Assembly: GCF_008831285.2 (NCBI RefSeq)
Contig: NC_045147.1
Location: 20,216,581 to 20,280,580, forward strand
Direction of reading: 5' to 3'
DNA from: Nymphaea colorata
Lineage: Eukaryota; Streptophyta; Magnoliopsida; Nymphaeales; Nymphaeaceae
Length of the DNA: 64,000 nucleotides
The position numbers were made by a program, and so were the translations under genes. The notes under the pieces were generated by a model. It saw only the letters and a list, made by a program, of their open reading frames with translations, did no database searches and was not told where the DNA came from. How positions within the stretch are numbered: position 1 is the first letter of the stretch; the number at the start of each line of letters is the position of its first letter. Below, piece after piece: positions 60,801-64,000 of the stretch.

Positions 60801-63800
60801 TGGGTCCAAATTGAAAATGATGCGAAGTGACCCACGATGTCGAGCTTCACAAATTCCATGAGTTTTATGCTTTTCTTTTCTAAGGTCAAGGAGATAATTG
60901 GAAGCTTGTGTACGGGTTTCATATAAACTCGAGATGTTCTGCACCTTGAATGTTATGGGAACGAGAGAATTGCAACGAAAATTATGCGAATTCTTCAAAC
61001 TTCTCGTAAGTGGACAGCCTTTTTGAAGCTATACACTGACAAATTCGCAAAATAAAAGGTTCAGAATGCCTCTGCTTTTATTACTTTGCCATTATATTTG
61101 TGCAATCCTAACGTGATTCCGTTGGGTCGCTTTCTAATCTTTCTGAACGTGATATATGAGAGAAGTTCAAAAGCACAAAGCAATGCACATTCATGAAGGA
61201 TGACTGATGCAGCAACATCACTTGAAGAATTTGCTGAGATTATAAGATGGCCAAGAAGAACTCGCCTGCCTGCACAAGATGTGACTTGGCTTCTTGGATT
61301 TGAAGATCTAAAAGTGCGATACATGGTGCATTTTTTACTGTAATCTTAGCAAAAGTAAGGCAATCTAAGAATAGAAAAGAAAGGGGATCAAAGAAGATTG
61401 GGTGGCTTTCAAGAATTGGACATGATCTCACAGGCTCCAGCAGATAATATGTTTAAAGCAAAAACTCTTTTGTCGCTGGTCTGCTTTCTCCACTATCCAG
61501 GGAAGAGTGTAGGGACGCGCGTTTGATCGATGGGTGATAAATTTTAGGTGTACCTTTTCACCCGAAAAAGAAAGAGAATCAGACACAATATTTTGTCTAT
61601 AGTTAGATACAAGGCTTAGTTAAAAGCATGAAACTAAGCCTTTACAGTTCTTAAACGCATCTAGCTACAGGTATGATCCTATACAAATCAGACGGACGTG
61701 GCTGCAGATACAGGGATTCGGCAATCTGGTGGAATTTATGACGATGAGACTTCTGTATAAAGGCATGCAATCCAGCAGCGGAAAGTAGAGAACCCATGTG
61801 ACATACCAGGAATCCATGATCAGCTTTTTTTGCAACAAAACTTGATTTGAACGAAGAAGTACACATATTGCAGAGAAAAAAATATACAGCTTCATCATTT
61901 CTCTGTCACCAACTTACTGCTTTTCTAAAAATGCGGTGGGCAAGAGGGCAGAAATATCATGAGCATGGCACATGCGCCAGAACTTACGTCACAAGACAAT
62001 CCGTCGAATGGCTTATATGGATTGTCAGCATCAAGCAGGAAGATATCATTCTGCAAAAAAGCACCAATACGCCGCAAGACGATTGAAGAAACAGATGCTT
62101 AGCCTTCCTGGCGACCAATCAATTATACTTTCAAGGGGCTTAATGGCCCTGTCAATCAGCTTGGTTCTGTCTCCGCGCTATCAGATGAAGAATGGAATGA
62201 GGATCTAAAAATTATTGGCAACTTTTGACACCTGAAGTTATAGTGGAAGAGTTTTCCTCGAGTATAGTCTTCAGAGCTTGATGTTTTTTCATCTTTTTCA
62301 TAGAAAAGGGAACGCATATAAAAAAGGAAAGAATTGGAGGACATTAATATATATAATTTGGCAAGTATAGTCTGCATCTAGGCAACGTGATCCTCATAGC
62401 CTTCCAATATTAAAGTCACAATGCCGGCATTGTGACTCAGGCCGGCGCAGCTATCATGTATCTTCCTTCTTGGAACTTTTGCACATATTGATGGTAAATA
62501 TACCAAAACCTTTTTAGGCACTTAAAGTGTGATGCGATGTATAAATCTATAATGGCAGAACATCTCATTCTAATTATTGAGAATAAAAAAGCAACTACAA
62601 GAGGCAAGTCTCAATAAAACTTTATATCACATGGGTGCTCTTAAAGAGTTGCCACGCCCGCATCAAACACGAGACAGGTGTTGGTGTGGCTCCAACACGG
62701 CACGCCGCACACCCGCTGTGGTTCAAGGCCCAAACCCACCATTTAGATGCATACCTGACTAAAGTATCCTCAGAACATATGTATATATAATGACTAAAAT
62801 GTAAACATAGATAAATAAAACTATTAAGCAGTTATTATATATATATATTGCCAACAGGTTTCTATTTTTTCACTTTTGTTTTTGTCTTTGAAAGGCGTGC
62901 GAGGACGAAGCTGTAAAAACTGCAACCATCGAATCACATGTTGGCGGGCTTTTGGGTCATGCAACATCCTAGAGGTTCCACCTACCTAAGAAAAAGTACG
63001 CTTTGACCACGCTGCAAGCAATGACATTTTTTGAATCCATAACATTCCGTCATCTTGATGACACAATCTATAGTTGCCTTCCTTACCCGGTAAGCGATCA
63101 ACAGTATCCTATAGTTGCTACATGGAAGATATGAGTTCAACGTTACCTATCAAGTCTACGCAAACCAATGTCCTGAACGTTTTCACTGTCCTATGCAATA
63201 GCAAGTTACCGTAGCATAGGTCCTGTGTGGCTACACATATGTACATATATAGTTCACGAGAAGAGGAGATGCTTATAATCCTAAGAACAGGCCTACGGGG
63301 AAAAAAGACGTTCACGTTGGATAAGAAAGAATCAAACTTCACCCTCTCCAACGTCTGCATTTGTCCTTCATCTGCTCCAGTTCAGAATGAGGCAAACAGT
63401 ATTCAAGCATGTGCAGATCTTTGGGAAGGGATAAACATGCATTTCCTCCTGAAGGTACACTTTATTTACTTGGTTATGCTGCATCAGGATGCATCTCCTT
63501 TTCTTGGTTTTGCTTCATATTATCGTGCATGAACTAATATCAATAGATTTGTGCCTTTACTTTGTATATCAAGCTGATGATGATTTCATTAAGCAAATGC
63601 TATTGCTGCTGCTGCCAAAAGGTTTAGATTTGTCGGGTTCTTTCTCCGATTAACTCAAAAATTAAATGCAATGATATCGCACAGTTGCATGCCATGGATT
63701 TCCAGTACTTGATTCTCTCATGAAGCTTGCCGGCCAAGTTTTTATAAGATAGGTAGGAAGGGCCCTGCTTACAGTATGGTTCAATTAGCAAGGCCGGAAG

Positions 63801-64000
63801 TGACAAGCTTTTTTGGTGAACCACAAGCTCGTAGTGGAAACAACAAACTAGACCAGAAGAAACAAATACATTATTGAAATAAGATCCTCTCCGAGGAGCA
63901 AACTATGTCCTTTCACACCCGTGATTTCAGCAATTAAATGATTCAAAAGAATAAAGGAAAAAGTGGAAAAAGGAGAGGGAAATCTATGGGCCATTGAAAG

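Larger units (their letters stand above)
53701..64000. other. Gene-poor right end, no recognised gene
   Basis: AT-rich DNA with poly-A/T tracts (53970, 56506, 59490, 59790) and microsatellites. Short open frames at 60146-61000 (both strands), 61061-61431 (-) and 63227-63532 (+) have no recognised domain. The last ends its coding-looking part at a possible splice donor (AAGGTACAC near 63453), so an unrecognised exon there is possible but unproven. No tRNA or rRNA gene was seen. Confidence 0.45.

Noticed and set aside
60146-61000. Cluster of overlapping open frames on both strands
   Set aside because: No domain, no convincing splice structure, and frames of similar length on both strands. Left as unrecognised intergenic DNA.

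Overview
This is nuclear DNA from a flowering plant. The protein-coding genes are split by introns with canonical GT/AG borders, the intergenic DNA is AT-rich with many GA/CT, AT and CA microsatellites, and plant-type transposable elements are abundant (Ty1/copia, TRIM, L1-type LINE, and small TIR elements with 8-bp target duplications). Species cannot be fixed from sequence alone. All names below come from recognising protein families by eye; no database search was run.

Layout. 1-4.4 kb: gene-poor DNA with simple repeats. 4.47-5.15 kb (minus): an intronless PYR/PYL abscisic-acid receptor of the PYL4/5/6 type, with a TATA box about 165 bp upstream of the start. 5.3-17.0 kb: no recognisable gene. 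17.0-17.8 kb: a broken partial tandem duplicate of the 5' end of the next gene. 19.73-39.50 kb (plus): a complete BRCA2 homologue reconstructed as 20 exons (3501 nt, 1166 aa), whose introns have accumulated a TRIM element, three hAT-like non-autonomous elements and a full-length, apparently very young Ty1/copia element of 5295 bp in antisense orientation. 41.4-43.6 kb (minus): decayed L1-type LINE. 43.9-44.9 kb: another hAT-like element. 45.5-46.4 kb: a second TRIM and a second LINE fragment. 47.55-52.83 kb (minus): a complete ETO1-type BTB/TPR gene in 5 exons (2844 nt, 947 aa). 53.7-64 kb: no recognised gene, mostly AT-rich DNA and repeat debris.

The three host genes have separate roles: ABA perception (PYL), RAD51 loading in homologous recombination (BRCA2) and turnover of ACC synthase in ethylene synthesis (ETO1). 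Nothing suggests that they are co-regulated. The points of most interest are around BRCA2: the partial 5' duplicates, an intron 1 that is in frame and stop-free, a 27-bp in-frame duplication of the first BRC motif, loss of the key Phe in the third BRC motif, and the way its introns act as a sink for recent insertions. One of those insertions (35.34-36.25 kb) carries a long, nearly open reading frame that may be captured host sequence.
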